Notes: generated by a model from the letters alone, not told the origin. Positions 43,900 to 53,689 are shown, counted from the stretch's first letter. The stretch: DNA of 64,000 nucleotides from Sphingobacterium multivorum (GCF_039511225.1 NZ_CP154261.1:5208001-5272000); one strand, 5' to 3'. Program-made: numbers and translations.

Positions 43900-45018
43900 A
43901 TGATAACAATTGGATTTGACGCTAAACGATATTTTCTCAATCGAACAGGCTTAGGCAATTATAGTCGGGACCTTGTCCGTATACTGGAACAATATTATCC
44001 GGATAATACTTATTTGAAGTATACACCAAGATTAGCGGACGACCATCTTTCGGATCAAGCTATCCTTGATCAAAAAATTCGTTTACCCAAAAATGCTTTT
44101 GACCGTGCTTTTCCCGCACTTTGGCGAAGCTTTGGAATAGCATCTGACCTGCTTAATGACGGTGTAGAACTCTTTCATGGGCTTACAGGAGAGATACCAA
44201 GGGGCTTAAAAGCCCGAGGAATTAAATCTGTTGTCACGATACATGATTTAATCTTCTTACGCTATCCCGAACTCTATAAACCCATCGATCGTTGGATATA
44301 CAACAAGAAATTCCAATTAGCGGTTAATCACGCTGATAAAATTATTGCAATTAGTGAACAGACTAAATCAGATATCATCGATTACTATGCAATTCCCGAA
44401 CATAAGATCGAGGTTATCTATCAGGGTTGCCATCCGGCTTTCAAGGTTCCAAAAAGCGACGACGAGCAGGACAAATTAAGGTTAAAATATAATTTACCCA
44501 AAGACTTCCTGTTAAATGTTGGTTCAATTGAAAAACGAAAAAATGTTTTACAAATTGTAAAAGCTATTCAGGATATCGATATCCCATTATTAATAATTGG
44601 TAAGAAAACACCCTATCTTGAGGAGATTAACAGATATATCGTAGCCAACAAATTGGAAAGCAAAGTCATTATAAAACAAGGGTTTACTATTGAAGAACTA
44701 TCGACTATTTATTCGATGGCATCAATTTTTATATACCCTTCTATCTTTGAAGGCTTTGGTATCCCTATCATCGAAGCCTTATATGCTGGTACTCCTGTCA
44801 TTACAACCAATTCGGGCGTATTTCCAGAAGCTGGTGGACCATCGTCTTGTTATGTCGACCCTTCAAATGTAGAGGAAATAAATCTAGCGATCAAACATAT
44901 TCTCGGCGATTCCCAAGCCAGCGCTAGTATGATTGCGCAAGGACGTCACTATGTGCAAAAATTTAATGATGAAAAAATTGCATCAGAACTCATAAACTGT
45001 TATCAGTCCTTATTGTAA
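43900..45018 (+). CDS. GT4-family glycosyltransferase (mannosyltransferase-like)
   Basis: The 372-residue GT-B enzyme starts ITIGFDAKRYFLNRTGLGNY, the N-terminal signature of mannosyltransferases that recognise linear glycans. It has LLNVGSIEKRKNVLQIVKAI and the EX7E motif in FEGFGIPIIEALYAGTPVI. It lies 12 bases after the preceding gene. Its last 9 bases overlap the end of the GT90 gene on the other strand, so the two transcripts are convergent. Confidence 0.92.
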   Translation: MITIGFDAKRYFLNRTGLGNYSRDLVRILEQYYPDNTYLKYTPRLADDHLSDQAILDQKIRLPKNAFDRAFPALWRSFGIASDLLNDGVELFHGLTGEIPRGLKARGIKSVVTIHDLIFLRYPELYKPIDRWIYNKKFQLAVNHADKIIAISEQTKSDIIDYYAIPEHKIEVIYQGCHPAFKVPKSDDEQDKLRLKYNLPKDFLLNVGSIEKRKNVLQIVKAIQDIDIPLLIIGKKTPYLEEINRYIVANKLESKVIIKQGFTIEELSTIYSMASIFIYPSIFEGFGIPIIEALYAGTPVITTNSGVFPEAGGPSSCYVDPSNVEEINLAIKHILGDSQASASMIAQGRHYVQKFNDEKIASELINCYQSLL

Positions 45019-45966
45019 TTTAGGCTGAACGGTATGCGTAAAATATTTATCCAAGACTTTTAATGCGATTATATCCTCTATTTTTTTATTTTTAAACTGA
45101 GCTATATATGCGTTCGCATTTTTTACAATCACCCTAGCCGCATGATCATCTGCCATAAAATAGCGCAATTTTTCCTCCAAATCAGAATAGTCATCTTTAA
45201 TACAAATAAAATGGACATCTGGAATTAGGCGTCCCTCCATAAACCAAGTCTCATATTTCGGCATAGGCATGACGGCAATAGAATTTGAGGACATAATCCA
45301 CTTCAAGTTTGTCGCAACATCGTTTCCCTCAAGCGCCAAAATAAATTTATAATCAAGGTGCCCTGCGATGGATAAATAATCCTTATCGGAAGATCGATTA
45401 GCCTTTTTGATGTTGCACAATGGATGATCACAATACAATTGGTAGAATCTGCTACGATGCACTTGTCCAAAACCACTCCTTCCGACCAACATATCTATTT
45501 TTTTATCAAAAGACACGTCGTCCTGAAGAAAATTAAAATGTCTTGCTTTATCCAAATTTAAGACTACTGCATTGCTATTATTACCATGAATAGGTCGGCT
45601 CTTGAGTAAAGTCGGATGTGAGGGAATATGAATGATATCACCTGGCAAAATACTGAACCGCAATTTGCGGTTAAAAAACCTTAAATATTCCTTACTGTCG
45701 AAATAATAAACGCGTATGCGTTCTGGTATGCGATATTTGCCTATTTCAATAGCGTCCTGATCTAAAGGCTCAAGCCGTTCCAACTTATTGTAATAATGTA
45801 CCCTATCATCAATATATGTGGCATTTTTGCGATAATAAGTGCTATTTAAAAGCTTTGTCAGTTGGGCTTGAGAAAGACTATCAGGAACTAGCTCCCTAAG
45901 AATTGCTTTAATATAATAGTAAATCTTATTATTCTTATTTCGCAAAAAGATTCTTTTGAAATTCAT
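45010..45966 (-). CDS. GT90/CAP10-like glycosyltransferase
   Basis: The 318-residue protein resembles LpsA/CAP10-type GT90 enzymes. It shows RIPERIRVYYFDSKEYLRFF, then GDIIHIPSHPTLLKSRPIHG and KFILALEGNDVATNLKWIMS, a family hallmark. These enzymes add xylose or other sugars to polysaccharides or LPS. It is the last gene of the minus-strand glycan run, 61 bases after GT32, and converges on the plus-strand GT4 gene. Confidence 0.85.
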   Translation of the reverse strand: MNFKRIFLRNKNNKIYYYIKAILRELVPDSLSQAQLTKLLNSTYYRKNATYIDDRVHYYNKLERLEPLDQDAIEIGKYRIPERIRVYYFDSKEYLRFFNRKLRFSILPGDIIHIPSHPTLLKSRPIHGNNSNAVVLNLDKARHFNFLQDDVSFDKKIDMLVGRSGFGQVHRSRFYQLYCDHPLCNIKKANRSSDKDYLSIAGHLDYKFILALEGNDVATNLKWIMSSNSIAVMPMPKYETWFMEGRLIPDVHFICIKDDYSDLEEKLRYFMADDHAARVIVKNANAYIAQFKNKKIEDIIALKVLDKYFTHTVQPKLQ

Positions 45967-46027
45967 CGATGTGCAATACTTTTCCTCAAAAATAAGTAAA
46001 AATAACTCTCCCTTAAAATAAACAAAC

Positions 46028-46696
46028 CTAAAAGTCTGTATCAGGCTTTACAACAGGAATACGCAGTTGCAGTTTCTTCCAATGGTTAGACTTGTCTTTA
46101 TAAATCATGAGTTTGCCTAATTTATACTTAAATTTCAGTAATCCTTTATAATCATCTTCTATGCAGCGATACGCTACACTCGGATTCTCTTTCAGAACTT
46201 CATTAATCGCTAATGTATAAACTGTTGGGCCGGTCATCGCATGCACATCATGTGGAAATCGATTCTGTTCAATATTATCCACAATCAGTTCCATCGTTCT
46301 TTTTAAAAAAGGATGTCCTTTATCAAAGATCAGTGCCCATTGTGCATACAGGCTCCTATTGTTCTCATGCGTTATTACCGCAACGTCATCGCTATTTAGA
46401 TATTTATCGAGGGAAACTAACAAATCACTATCTAAATCTATATAAATGCCACCGTATATATATAAAACAGCATAACGAAAAAAATCTGCTTTGGCGGCCC
46501 CTATCTGAAGACGATGATAAGCTTTATTTATGCGCTCATCAAAATGTTCAGCAAAGAAGTCACTCACCCGTTGATCATCATAGAACTCATATGAATAACC
46601 CTTGTTCTTTTTCAAGAACGAGCGAATATAGAGCTTCGTAAGCCAAGGAATCTTATTATCCTTAAATGTTTGAAATATATTTTTCGGAATTCCCAT
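46028..46696 (-). CDS. GT32-family glycosyltransferase
   Basis: The 222-residue enzyme shows IPKNIFQTFKDNKIPWLTK at the start and the OCH1-like core AAKADFFRYAVLYIYGGIYI, with the metal-binding DxD in DLDSD (residues 87-91). HAMTGPTVYTLAINEVL follows. GT32 enzymes transfer hexoses to glycans. It is 12 bases after the first GT2 gene on the minus strand. Confidence 0.9.
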   Translation of the reverse strand: MGIPKNIFQTFKDNKIPWLTKLYIRSFLKKNKGYSYEFYDDQRVSDFFAEHFDERINKAYHRLQIGAAKADFFRYAVLYIYGGIYIDLDSDLLVSLDKYLNSDDVAVITHENNRSLYAQWALIFDKGHPFLKRTMELIVDNIEQNRFPHDVHAMTGPTVYTLAINEVLKENPSVAYRCIEDDYKGLLKFKYKLGKLMIYKDKSNHWKKLQLRIPVVKPDTDF

Positions 46697-46708
46697 GATA
46701 ATGAATAA

Positions 46709-47518
46709 CTACAGGAAACTAGAAAGTCCGTCAGCACAAGATTTCAGCTTTTCTAATTTTGTCTTTTCTAATAAATGATCGTTTTGTGGAAGAGCTTTTC
46801 TAGACGCTTCTTTATGATATAAGTGATACCCAATTGCAGCAAACTTGATTAGTTGCCCTTTGAGTCCATAATTGAATAAACGTTCCACAAATTCACTGTC
46901 TTCCCGGCCCCAGCCTTCAAAAAGATTATTAAAACCATTCACTGCACGAACATCGCGCATGTAGAAGGACATATTACAAGAGCGTACTTTGCTTCTTTTA
47001 TGTGCTAGGTTTTTCGCAGTCCATCGTGCTAAAAGAAGATTACGAAAACTACTTATTCTCTTTTCAAATCGACCAGATTCGAATCCCGCCTGAAACATAT
47101 TTGGATACTTTAGTTGATTCGACTCGGTTAACAATTTAGCTGTTAATGCTTGATCCAGTAAAACCCTTCCTCCTTGAATAAAATGTCCGTCTTTGGCAAG
47201 TTTTAGGTGGTCTTCAATAAAATTTGGTGCCATGAGAATATCACCGTCCACGAGTATTACATAGGGTGACTTCACTTGAGCTAGTGCTTGATTTCGAATA
47301 CGCGCAACTCGAAAGCCACAGTCTTCCTGCCAAACATGGCAGATAGGAATTTCAGAAACTTGCTTATAACGGTGGACCAGCAGTCTTGTTCTATCGTCAG
47401 AACCGTCATCAGCAACAATAATTTGACTCGGCAAAACTGTTTGATTGAATGCAGACAATAGCACCAATTCCAATGCATCGGGCCTATTATACGTTGTAAT
47501 AATTATTGAAGTTTCCAA
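46709..47518 (-). CDS. GT2-family glycosyltransferase with GT7-like C-terminal motif
   Basis: The 269-residue GT-A enzyme begins TSIIITTYNRPDALELVLLS, has the metal site IVADDGSDDRT and VILVDGDILM, and the galactosyltransferase-type C-terminal motif GFNNLFEGWGREDSEFVERL. Its neighbour at 47543-48352 has the same length and order of motifs, suggesting a tandem duplication. Expected to act in the cytoplasm on an LPS core intermediate. Confidence 0.92.
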   Translation of the reverse strand: METSIIITTYNRPDALELVLLSAFNQTVLPSQIIVADDGSDDRTRLLVHRYKQVSEIPICHVWQEDCGFRVARIRNQALAQVKSPYVILVDGDILMAPNFIEDHLKLAKDGHFIQGGRVLLDQALTAKLLTESNQLKYPNMFQAGFESGRFEKRISSFRNLLLARWTAKNLAHKRSKVRSCNMSFYMRDVRAVNGFNNLFEGWGREDSEFVERLFNYGLKGQLIKFAAIGYHLYHKEASRKALPQNDHLLEKTKLEKLKSCADGLSSFL

Positions 47519-47542
47519 AAAATAGCTATAAAACCGTAAGTG

Positions 47543-48352
47543 CTAATCAGATGATTTCAGGTATTTATCAATACCATTATCACAATAGGTCAAATTTAGC
47601 TTTTTTGTCTTTGCAAACAAACAATTGTTGTTGCCTAAATTTTCTTTTGCATTTATCGCATGCCAAATATGAAACACAATGCCGCCGAATTTTAAGAATC
47701 GTTTTTTGATGTTGATATTTAGAAGTCTAGCGACAAATTCTTTATCTTCCGGCCCCCAGCCCTTAAAGTCTTCATTATAGCCATTCACACGAATGGCATC
47801 TTCTCTCCAATAGGCCATATTGGCACCATGAATCTCCCAACGCTCGTTGCCTTTGTTTTTATAATTAAATTCAAAATATTTCCATAACAACTGAAAACGA
47901 AAAGCACTGAATAGGTTCGAAACTCCTTTATCGAATCTATTCACCTTTGTATCACGCTTAGTCAATTTTTTCTCGGAAAATTCCCGATCAAGATAAATAC
48001 GGCTGGCCCGTACTACGGATCCTCTTTGCGCGAATTTCCGATGGTCCCGAATAAAATAGGGGTGCAAAATTAAATCACCATCAATTTGAACAATATAGTC
48101 AGATGAGGCTTTAGCGATTGCTTTATTTCTGATTTTCGCCAACTGGAAACCTTCATCTTCATGCCATACATGAATAAAAGGAATATTAAACTTACTTTTA
48201 TATTCTGCTACAATTCGCTCTGTCTCCTTTCCAGACCCGTCATCAGCGATAAGGATTTCATCAGGAAGATCCTTCTGATGCAATACACTTTCTAAGCATA
48301 ATGCCAACGCCTCCGGCCAGTTATAAGTAGATATTATTAGAGAGATTTTCAT
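47543..48352 (-). CDS. GT2-family glycosyltransferase with GT7-like C-terminal motif (paralogue)
   Basis: The 269-residue protein mirrors its neighbour: KISLIISTYNWPEALALCLE, ILIADDGSGKETERI, YIVQIDGDLIL and GYNEDFKGWGPEDKEFVARL. It is 24 bases before the paralogue and 4 bases after a GT4 gene. The acceptor-side residues differ, so the two copies may add successive sugars. Confidence 0.92.
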   Translation of the reverse strand: MKISLIISTYNWPEALALCLESVLHQKDLPDEILIADDGSGKETERIVAEYKSKFNIPFIHVWHEDEGFQLAKIRNKAIAKASSDYIVQIDGDLILHPYFIRDHRKFAQRGSVVRASRIYLDREFSEKKLTKRDTKVNRFDKGVSNLFSAFRFQLLWKYFEFNYKNKGNERWEIHGANMAYWREDAIRVNGYNEDFKGWGPEDKEFVARLLNINIKKRFLKFGGIVFHIWHAINAKENLGNNNCLFAKTKKLNLTYCDNGIDKYLKSSD

Positions 48353-48356
48353 TTAT

Positions 48357-49523
48357 TCATCTATTGTTAAAAACAGCATCCAAGACCTCATACTCTTTCT
48401 TTACGGTATGATTACTTCTCATATATGCAATAGCCTGATTCGATTTCCTTTCATGAAATTCACCCTCCCGGAGCAATTCAATTATATGAGAAGCGAAAGC
48501 CTGTTCATTTAGTGCTATAAGACATCCGTTATCTGATTTATTAAACAATCCATCGACACCACGTTGGTTGGTTACAACCGGAATGCCAAAAGATAATGCT
48601 TCCAAAACCTTTATTTTGATTCCTGTCCCTGAAAGCATTGGACAGATAGCAACTTTAGCTTGCTCATAATATGCTGTAAGATCATCCACCAATCCATGTT
48701 TTATAACATTTTTCACAGTTGGAATATGTGCACAAATCTTGCCAATCACATGCAGTTCAACATTCGTAAGTAGTGGAAATACTTTTTCTAAAAACCACGT
48801 TATGCTTGTCACATTATGGGGATTGTCACTGGCTACATAAATTAAGTCAATCTTTTTTTCGCGTTCTTGAATAACTGGCGATGGCATTGAAACTGGAATT
48901 AACCGAACAAATTTATCAGCAAACTGTTCAAAAATATATTTTTCCTCAATTGAAAATGTCCATATCTCATTAAAAGAGGTCATCATAGACAACTCAGCTC
49001 CAAACATTTTACCCAATTGACGCATTGAAAAGTTTTCCTTTTCCTTTGTCTTATTTTGCAGCGTCAGAAAATCATGCGAATCTAAAATTGTATAAGGTCC
49101 TATCAAATTCTTTACCAAACTACCAAATTCAACATAACTAATAATAACGTAATCATACTTATGATCGCTTAAAACCTCTTCAAATCTTCTTTGAAATGAT
49201 GGCGAAACACGATCAATCAAATTGGAGTGGAATATATTTTTAATCTCTTTTTGTAATTTATCACGAAAGAAATAACTAATCCTATTTTTTTTGGAAGATT
49301 TAAAAGGTAAAATAATCAGGTTAATATTTGGAAATTCGGATTGAAAAATAGCTTCATCACCTGTTCTCCAATTAATTGAGGATACAAAATCGATCTCAAA
49401 ATTTGCATTTAGCGTATTAAAATAAGTTAACAATTGCTTACACCTAGTCAAATTGCCTGCTTTCGAACTGTTAGGATTTTCAGGCATAAAGTATAATATT
49501 CTCTTTTTCTTTATTGTTTGCAT
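48357..49523 (-). CDS. GT4-like glycosyltransferase
   Basis: The 388-residue protein has an N-terminal RILYFMPENPNSSKAGNLTR and a C-terminal donor half with LIYVASDNPHNVTSITWFLE and AICPMLSGTGIKIKVLEALS, followed by FGIPVVTNQRGVDGL. This is the GT-B GT4 pattern. The DNA is notably AT-rich with many Asn, Ile and Lys codons, which may indicate transfer. A 120-base gap separates it from the preceding gene, so it may have its own promoter. Confidence 0.88.
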   Translation of the reverse strand: MQTIKKKRILYFMPENPNSSKAGNLTRCKQLLTYFNTLNANFEIDFVSSINWRTGDEAIFQSEFPNINLIILPFKSSKKNRISYFFRDKLQKEIKNIFHSNLIDRVSPSFQRRFEEVLSDHKYDYVIISYVEFGSLVKNLIGPYTILDSHDFLTLQNKTKEKENFSMRQLGKMFGAELSMMTSFNEIWTFSIEEKYIFEQFADKFVRLIPVSMPSPVIQEREKKIDLIYVASDNPHNVTSITWFLEKVFPLLTNVELHVIGKICAHIPTVKNVIKHGLVDDLTAYYEQAKVAICPMLSGTGIKIKVLEALSFGIPVVTNQRGVDGLFNKSDNGCLIALNEQAFASHIIELLREGEFHERKSNQAIAYMRSNHTVKKEYEVLDAVFNNR

Positions 49524-49643
49524 TTATTCTTATTGAATAGGTAAAAAGCAGCAATTGCTTTTATAATAAATAATACGAATTATTCTCGGAAAATGCCACA
49601 TTCTCCTTGATTTTTCTTTTGCAGGAGTATTAAGATCTATGAA

Positions 49644-50906
49644 TCATCTCGCCTTCACCCCCAAACTTCTTGTAACAGTTTCCACTAAATTTAACCACCC
49701 TTTAGCCATATTTTCAAAACTGTACGCCTTCATTGCCAAATTGCTTTGAACGCCAAGTCTCGAACGTAGCGAAGGGTCCATGATCAATTGTTCGAGGTAC
49801 AGCGCCATCTGCTGTTCATCCAATGCTAAAAAACCATTTTGACTGTGTTTGATCAATTCATTTACCCCGGAACAAGTAGAAAAGCCGATACTCGGCAGGC
49901 CTATTGACATGGCTTCTGCCAAGGCCAGTCCAAACCCCTCATATTTGCTGGGGAAAATAAAAATATCCGCATCCCGCATCTTTATCAAGGGATCGTCGGT
50001 GAATCCACGAAGAAAGACCCTTTCAGCCAATCCAAGATCACAAATTTGTGTATTCAATCGATCAAAGTCTGGACCTATCCCCCAAAACTCCAAATCCCAA
50101 TTGGGATATTTGTTTGCCAGGTCAGCAAAAATTGCAATGGCAACATGCTGCTGCTTACATTCTGTATCCAAACGCCCAACATGAATAATCTTATATCTTT
50201 CTTTGATACGGTCATGGATAACTAAATCGTGAGGATCTACCTGCTGGATTGGATTGGCAATAACGTCGCATTGTCCCGAAAAATTAGACGGTAGAAAATC
50301 CCGATAGCTATCAAATAAGATCTGAACACCATCTAGATGATCGAAACTAGCCGTTAACAAATCAACCATATAGGCTTTTCTCCCGCCCAGAACATTGGTA
50401 TAATCGTAATCAGGTCTTCCATTGACCGAATCTATAATGGGGATTGACAGTGTATTTCCATAAGTAATCTCCAGAAGTGAGCCAATGGACATGGTAATAA
50501 TCAAATCCGGCTTTAGTCCGTCGATATAATCTTTCCATAAAATCGCCCGCTTTCGCAGATTAAATTGAAATAATTTAGCTTCCCCCCCCATCCGTTGCTT
50601 CAATCGGCGGTTATACCACTTGCTGTATTTTTTGCGGGCCTTGTATTTCAACCATAAAAGTGGATTCGTCCCCTTATAGTTATAAATAGGAAGCTCGAGC
50701 TTCTGCTCCAAATTAGCGTCAAAGATATTCGTCACTTTCACCGACTTATGCAGCGGAAAAACTGGGGAGCCTTTTATGTTTTCATTGGTTGCAATCTCCA
50801 CTAAATATCCATTTGTACTCAGTATGTTCGCTAACGTAGAACATATCTTTTCCGTGCCTCCTATTCCATTTAAAAAATACAAATGTTGTATTAGTAAAAT
50901 CTTCAT
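49644..50906 (-). CDS. GT4-family glycosyltransferase
   Basis: The 420-residue GT-B enzyme starts KILLIQHLYFLNGIGGTEKI, has YKIIHVGRLDTECKQQHVAI, and the EX7E motif in FPSKYEGFGLALAEAMSIGL. It overlaps the upstream GT2 gene by 4 bases (ATGA), so they are translated together. It resembles GalNAc/galactosyl transferases of the GT4 family; specificity unknown. Confidence 0.92.
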   Translation of the reverse strand: MKILLIQHLYFLNGIGGTEKICSTLANILSTNGYLVEIATNENIKGSPVFPLHKSVKVTNIFDANLEQKLELPIYNYKGTNPLLWLKYKARKKYSKWYNRRLKQRMGGEAKLFQFNLRKRAILWKDYIDGLKPDLIITMSIGSLLEITYGNTLSIPIIDSVNGRPDYDYTNVLGGRKAYMVDLLTASFDHLDGVQILFDSYRDFLPSNFSGQCDVIANPIQQVDPHDLVIHDRIKERYKIIHVGRLDTECKQQHVAIAIFADLANKYPNWDLEFWGIGPDFDRLNTQICDLGLAERVFLRGFTDDPLIKMRDADIFIFPSKYEGFGLALAEAMSIGLPSIGFSTCSGVNELIKHSQNGFLALDEQQMALYLEQLIMDPSLRSRLGVQSNLAMKAYSFENMAKGWLNLVETVTRSLGVKAR

Positions 50907-51961
50907 ACGTCGAGATACTTATTTCTGATCCTTTGACGGACTTTTCTTCTTAGGCCAGCAATTGGAATAAACCTCACCCAAAATAAGCCTCGCTTCAATT
51001 TTTCAGCTCTCCTTTTACAATAATCTACGTAAAACGTATCAAAATCCCTATGATCTCGAGCTTCTACAAAATAGCTAAAAGGCACCGTTAATATTTCTTT
51101 ATCGGCTTTGGTAAGATGTGGGCTTACATATTCTTGCATAAAATTTTGCAATAACTTAAACAGCTCTTCCTTCTCAAGATCATTAAATGCCATTTTTAAA
51201 TAGCGAAACTCAAAAGGTTCATGTTCGATAAATAGCGCTAGTTTTAAGGCTTTTGAAGCAAAAAGATCATGTTCCTTATAAAACTCCTTCAACAGTTCTA
51301 ACCATATTGGGATCTGTTTCAATAAGCGATCCGTCTGCCGATTAATTTGCGTATGATTTTGATTCTCGTGCTGTCTATAAAAATATACTGCCGCCGGATT
51401 GAATCCGATCTTATCGGTCATCAAAAAGAGACGATGTGAAAACAAGCCATCCTCGCAGGGCTGAATTCCTTCAGGAAAACGGATATGGGGATAAGTGTCC
51501 AATAAGGTCTTTTTGGTCAGCAAACCGCATGTCGGTACAGCAGTCAAACGTGGCGCACGGGAACAATAAGGCTCCCCCAAAATCAGCAAATCAAAATTTT
51601 GCTGTTTAGCAATCGCTAAAGAAGCTGACAAAAAGGTGCGTTCAATAGTATCATCAGAATCTAAAAAATAGACATATTCTCCGCTCGCATGAATGAGGCC
51701 GTTATTTCGAGCGACAGAAACGCCCGAATTTTCCTGGTCAAAAAAATAAATGCGAGCATCCAATGATGCATACTTCCGACAGATTTCAGCCGAAGAATCA
51801 CTGCTACCATCATTAACGAGTATGATTTCGAAATCTTGTAATTCCTGATCAAGCACACTTTGGATCGTCTCGTCTAAATATTTTTCGACATTGTATACCG
51901 GTATAACTACCGAAACAGCAACCGGACGAGGACAATCCATACAACCATTTTTTACCATCAT
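50903..51961 (-). CDS. GT2-family glycosyltransferase
   Basis: The 352-residue GT-A enzyme has VSVVIPVYNVEKYLDETIQS, EIILVNDGSSDSSAEICRKY and the DxD YFLDSDDTIERTF. The N-terminal residues 1-14 (with two Cys) precede the conserved core, so a later start at Met8 is possible. It is the first glycosyltransferase of the minus run, 52 bases after the propeller-like lipoprotein gene. Confidence 0.92.
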   Translation of the reverse strand: MMVKNGCMDCPRPVAVSVVIPVYNVEKYLDETIQSVLDQELQDFEIILVNDGSSDSSAEICRKYASLDARIYFFDQENSGVSVARNNGLIHASGEYVYFLDSDDTIERTFLSASLAIAKQQNFDLLILGEPYCSRAPRLTAVPTCGLLTKKTLLDTYPHIRFPEGIQPCEDGLFSHRLFLMTDKIGFNPAAVYFYRQHENQNHTQINRQTDRLLKQIPIWLELLKEFYKEHDLFASKALKLALFIEHEPFEFRYLKMAFNDLEKEELFKLLQNFMQEYVSPHLTKADKEILTVPFSYFVEARDHRDFDTFYVDYCKRRAEKLKRGLFWVRFIPIAGLRRKVRQRIRNKYLDV

Positions 51962-52013
51962 TAATCTTTAATATACAAAAATAGTAACAGAAATGATATA
52001 TTAAAGGCTGAAA

Positions 52014-53243
52014 TCATTTTAGTGACTTCTCAATATTGTCTTTGTTTAACGTAAATTCCCGGTATCTGAACTCCCCAGATTTATTACCGATCATTGCTCC
52101 CATCTTAATTAAAGACTCGTTGCTGCCCATTGGAAAAATTGAACTTCGATACGCATTATTTTTCAACAGCGGCTTCGGTAATACTTTGAAATTTAATCCA
52201 TCTTTAGAATACCCAATGTATAACAGTTCCGCAGTATATCGTTTCACATCTCCCACTGCAATACAGAGAAAATAATAACCATCGGCAAATGTGGCCTGAA
52301 TATGCCATGGTGAATTTACTCGTCCCTCTTTTAACCAGGGTCTATTTAGAAAATTTATGATTTTGCTTTCTTTAAATCCTGTAAAATTAATGCCATCGGT
52401 AGATGTTCTACGAACAACATAAGAAGGGTCTTTACCTTTAAAATTTTTCGAATTAAAATTCAGCTCAATTTCATAACTCAAAAACTCCTTCCCGTCATGG
52501 ATAAAGGAGGGAGACAATAGATGATCATCTTTGGGCGTAAACGGAGGATTACTGGTAAAGGCGACATTCAAATTCGACCACTTTATACCATCTGTAGAGG
52601 TTTGTTGTACAATGGTGCGATGTGCATTTTGCTTCAATCGATCAAAATTGGTATTACTTAACACACATTTGCCTTTCAAAGCCTGCGCAGTGATAAAACT
52701 ACCCCTATAGTAAAGATAAAACTGATTATTTAAGTATATCCAATCGACATCTGACCAGAAACCTTGAATCGGATCAACCTTGTTTTCACCGAAACTTTCT
52801 GTCGGAAAGGGAGCATTGATAATTGGATTGCTCAATCCCGGAGGATTTACCCAATCAAGACCATCATTGGATACAACAACACTTGGATTTTCAAATTTCT
52901 TTGAATTTTGATTCGTTCCAACTGCGCCAAAATAAGGCGTAAAAACCATCCAATACTTATATCCATTCAGCTTATTTGGAAAATAGAGAACATCTGGATG
53001 ACAATAACTGGCATTTGCACCCGAGATATCTATAAAATCATTGGCATTTTTTAGGCCTTTAAAATTAGCGTCAGCAACAGTATGTATATTGACCAAACCT
53101 TCATCACTATCAAAAGTAACTGAATCAATGGGTTCAACAGTCCAAATAGGAGCTTCAACATCCTGCGCAAAAAAGTCCTCTGGACGGTGGCAAGCCACGA
53201 GGATAATACTTCCATAAAGAAGTATCAAAAAATTACGAATCAT
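52014..53243 (-). CDS. Lipoprotein with glycosidase-like propeller repeats
   Basis: The 409-residue product has a lipoprotein signal (MIRNFLILLYGSIILVAC, Cys18). Its body has repeated blocks like those of five-bladed propeller glycosidases (GH32/43-type): WMVFTPYFGAVGTNQNSKKF, NQFYLYYRGSFIT, QQTSTDGIKWSNLNVAF, SFIHDGKEFLSYEIEL and LYIGYSKDGLNFKVLPKP. I could not identify catalytic carboxylates with confidence. It heads the minus-strand glycosyltransferase run, hinting at a role in surface-glycan trimming or recognition. A non-enzymatic binding role is possible. Confidence 0.75.
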   Translation of the reverse strand: MIRNFLILLYGSIILVACHRPEDFFAQDVEAPIWTVEPIDSVTFDSDEGLVNIHTVADANFKGLKNANDFIDISGANASYCHPDVLYFPNKLNGYKYWMVFTPYFGAVGTNQNSKKFENPSVVVSNDGLDWVNPPGLSNPIINAPFPTESFGENKVDPIQGFWSDVDWIYLNNQFYLYYRGSFITAQALKGKCVLSNTNFDRLKQNAHRTIVQQTSTDGIKWSNLNVAFTSNPPFTPKDDHLLSPSFIHDGKEFLSYEIELNFNSKNFKGKDPSYVVRRTSTDGINFTGFKESKIINFLNRPWLKEGRVNSPWHIQATFADGYYFLCIAVGDVKRYTAELLYIGYSKDGLNFKVLPKPLLKNNAYRSSIFPMGSNESLIKMGAMIGNKSGEFRYREFTLNKDNIEKSLK

Positions 53244-53689
53244 AAGTAAATATCAAACGGTAGAAACAAAAAAAATGCAACTTCGCTAACGATGTTTTTC
53301 AATAAATAAAATAAGCTGACGGCAAATAGCTGGATAAAACAAATTATTGTTTTTCGCTGCGAAATTAGCATAATTTTATCAAAGTAAAACAACGATTTTG
53401 TTTTTTAAATCACCAAGACAACAAAGACCCAAAATCAATCTAAAAAATTCGTTATCAAGACTTTCATTTTGCCGTTATAGGCACTAAAAAAACCACAGTG
53501 CTTTAGCTTTGACACGACATTAAACGTATCACTTGAGGTAAAAAAACTATTCATAACGTAATCTACTTTTTAAAACTTACTGTATTATTATTTGTATTCA
53601 TACGCAAGCCTGCTCATTGTGCAAACACAATGAACAGGAACATCAAGCGTTATTATCTATATTGGTATTAAGAATCAAAAATTTTAATC
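53244..53689. other. 446-bp divergent intergenic region upstream of sixA
   Basis: Very AT-rich. The only clear structure is a hairpin at 53609-53638 (CCTGCTCATTGTG and CACAATGAACAGG, one mismatch, loop CAAA), about 50 bases before sixA. A weak minus-strand TAATTTCG box was noted for the lipoprotein gene. No gene was recognised. Confidence 0.5.
53609..53638. repeat. hairpin upstream of sixA
   Basis: A 12-of-13-bp inverted repeat with loop CAAA lies in the sixA leader region. It lacks a T-run on the plus strand, so it is more likely a leader structure or protein site than a terminator. Confidence 0.45.

Noticed and set aside
46213..46641. 142-codon plus-strand frame
   Set aside because: Antisense to the GT32 gene, whose DxD motif and family pattern are clear; no family resemblance in the shadow.
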